From assembly GCA_947468985.1 (NCBI GenBank), contig CANINJ010000138.1, positions 1-5,526 on the forward strand: 5,526 bases of DNA. The letters are read 5' to 3'. This document shows positions 5,154-5,526 of this stretch, in pieces. Position numbers and translations under genes: made by a program. The first letter of the stretch is position 1. Each line of letters begins with the position of its first letter. A model generated the notes under the pieces. The model had not been told where the DNA came from and ran no database searches. It saw only the letters and a list, made by a program, of their open reading frames with translations. Source of the stretch: Bacteroidota bacterium (lineage in GTDB: Bacteria; Bacteroidota; Bacteroidia; Flavobacteriales; Flavobacteriaceae).

Positions 5154-5526
5154 ATGAAAATCTCATTGGATAAAAAAATAATTATTGGGTTTGTGTTCAA
5201 TTTATTGGTCGTTTTTGCTTCAGGGTTATTGTTTTTTTACAGACATTACCAACAACCAAGTAGGGCAATTGAAGCGATGTTAAATTGGGTAGAACCAATA
5301 TTGTTTATGCTTTCAATCGTATTATTGATTATAGTATTTATCATTATTAGAGCACAATTACGGGCTAAAAACGTATCAATTGATGCGCTTTTGGAGAACA
5401 AACAATTGCTGCAATCGATTATTGACAATACTTCAAATCCAATATTTATTAAAAAAATTAACGGTGAATATTTACTGATTAACAAGCAATTTGAGGCGTT
5501 ATTTAAAATTACAAATCAAGAAATTT
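5154..5526 (+). CDS. Membrane PAS-domain signalling protein, probable sensor histidine kinase (N-terminal fragment)
   Basis: This 124-codon fragment stays open to the right edge. Residues 9-28 (IIIGFVFNLLVVFASG...) and 46-65 (VEPILFMLSIVLLIIVFIII) are transmembrane segments joined by a loop of only about 17 residues, so there is no sizeable periplasmic sensor. A charged, probably helical linker (about 66-85) leads to the start of a PAS domain: LLQSIIDNTSNPIFIKK, then GEYLLINKQFEALF. The PAS domain would sense a cytoplasmic or membrane-associated signal. In Bacteroidota this architecture usually ends in a histidine kinase, but that part lies outside the window, so another output is possible. 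The first helix resembles the anchor of CHASE3-PAS kinases, though the CHASE3 domain is missing. The start at 5154 is the first ATG in frame before the membrane segment. No Shine-Dalgarno sequence is visible, and no promoter matching the phylum consensus was found in the 270 bases upstream. It is divergent from trhO. Confidence 0.7.
   Translation, partial: MKISLDKKIIIGFVFNLLVVFASGLLFFYRHYQQPSRAIEAMLNWVEPILFMLSIVLLIIVFIIIRAQLRAKNVSIDALLENKQLLQSIIDNTSNPIFIKKINGEYLLINKQFEALFKITNQEI

Overview
The window is AT-rich DNA from a member of the Bacteroidota, very probably a Flavobacterium or close relative. The evidence is a recognisable gliding-motility lipoprotein (GldH), a Bacteroidota-style RicT/PSP1 protein with a Cys-rich head and basic tail, a candidate promoter of the TTTG / TAnnTTTG type used in this phylum, and no clear Shine-Dalgarno sequences. 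No mobile element, RNA gene or CRISPR array is visible.

Layout. (1) Positions 1-1870, minus strand: a compact operon reading ricT, then gldH, then the first codons of a probable class A penicillin-binding protein (PBP1A-like) that runs off the left edge. ricT and gldH overlap by 17 bp, and gldH is 4 bp from the PBP gene. (2) Positions 1871-2049: a short intergenic region with a heptamer AT-rich repeat and a good intrinsic terminator for the operon to its right. (3) Positions 2050-4877, minus strand: a three-gene operon with no spacing between genes, trhO (rhodanese-type O2-dependent tRNA U34 hydroxylase), trhP (U32-family prephenate-dependent tRNA U34 hydroxylase) and a small single-cluster [4Fe-4S] ferredoxin. 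(4) Positions 4878-5153: a divergent intergenic region with a degenerate 8-bp tandem repeat, a 16-bp perfect palindrome and a candidate promoter for the trhO operon. (5) Positions 5154-5526, plus strand: the N-terminus of a membrane-bound PAS-domain signalling protein, probably a sensor histidine kinase, cut by the right edge.

The most interesting unit is trhO-trhP-ferredoxin. In E. coli, TrhO and TrhP are two independent routes, one needing O2 and one needing prephenate and Fe-S clusters, to the same product, 5-hydroxyuridine at tRNA position 34. Here both are encoded back to back with a ferredoxin that could feed electrons to TrhP. The two enzymes also end in the same ~85-residue C-terminal domain (about 47 of 85 residues identical by hand count, no gaps). 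That domain belongs to the U32 family, so TrhO appears to have gained it from a TrhP-like protein. The picture suggests a combined tRNA-wobble hydroxylation module usable with or without oxygen, whose two catalysts share one accessory domain. These functions are inferred from family resemblance; no database search was run.
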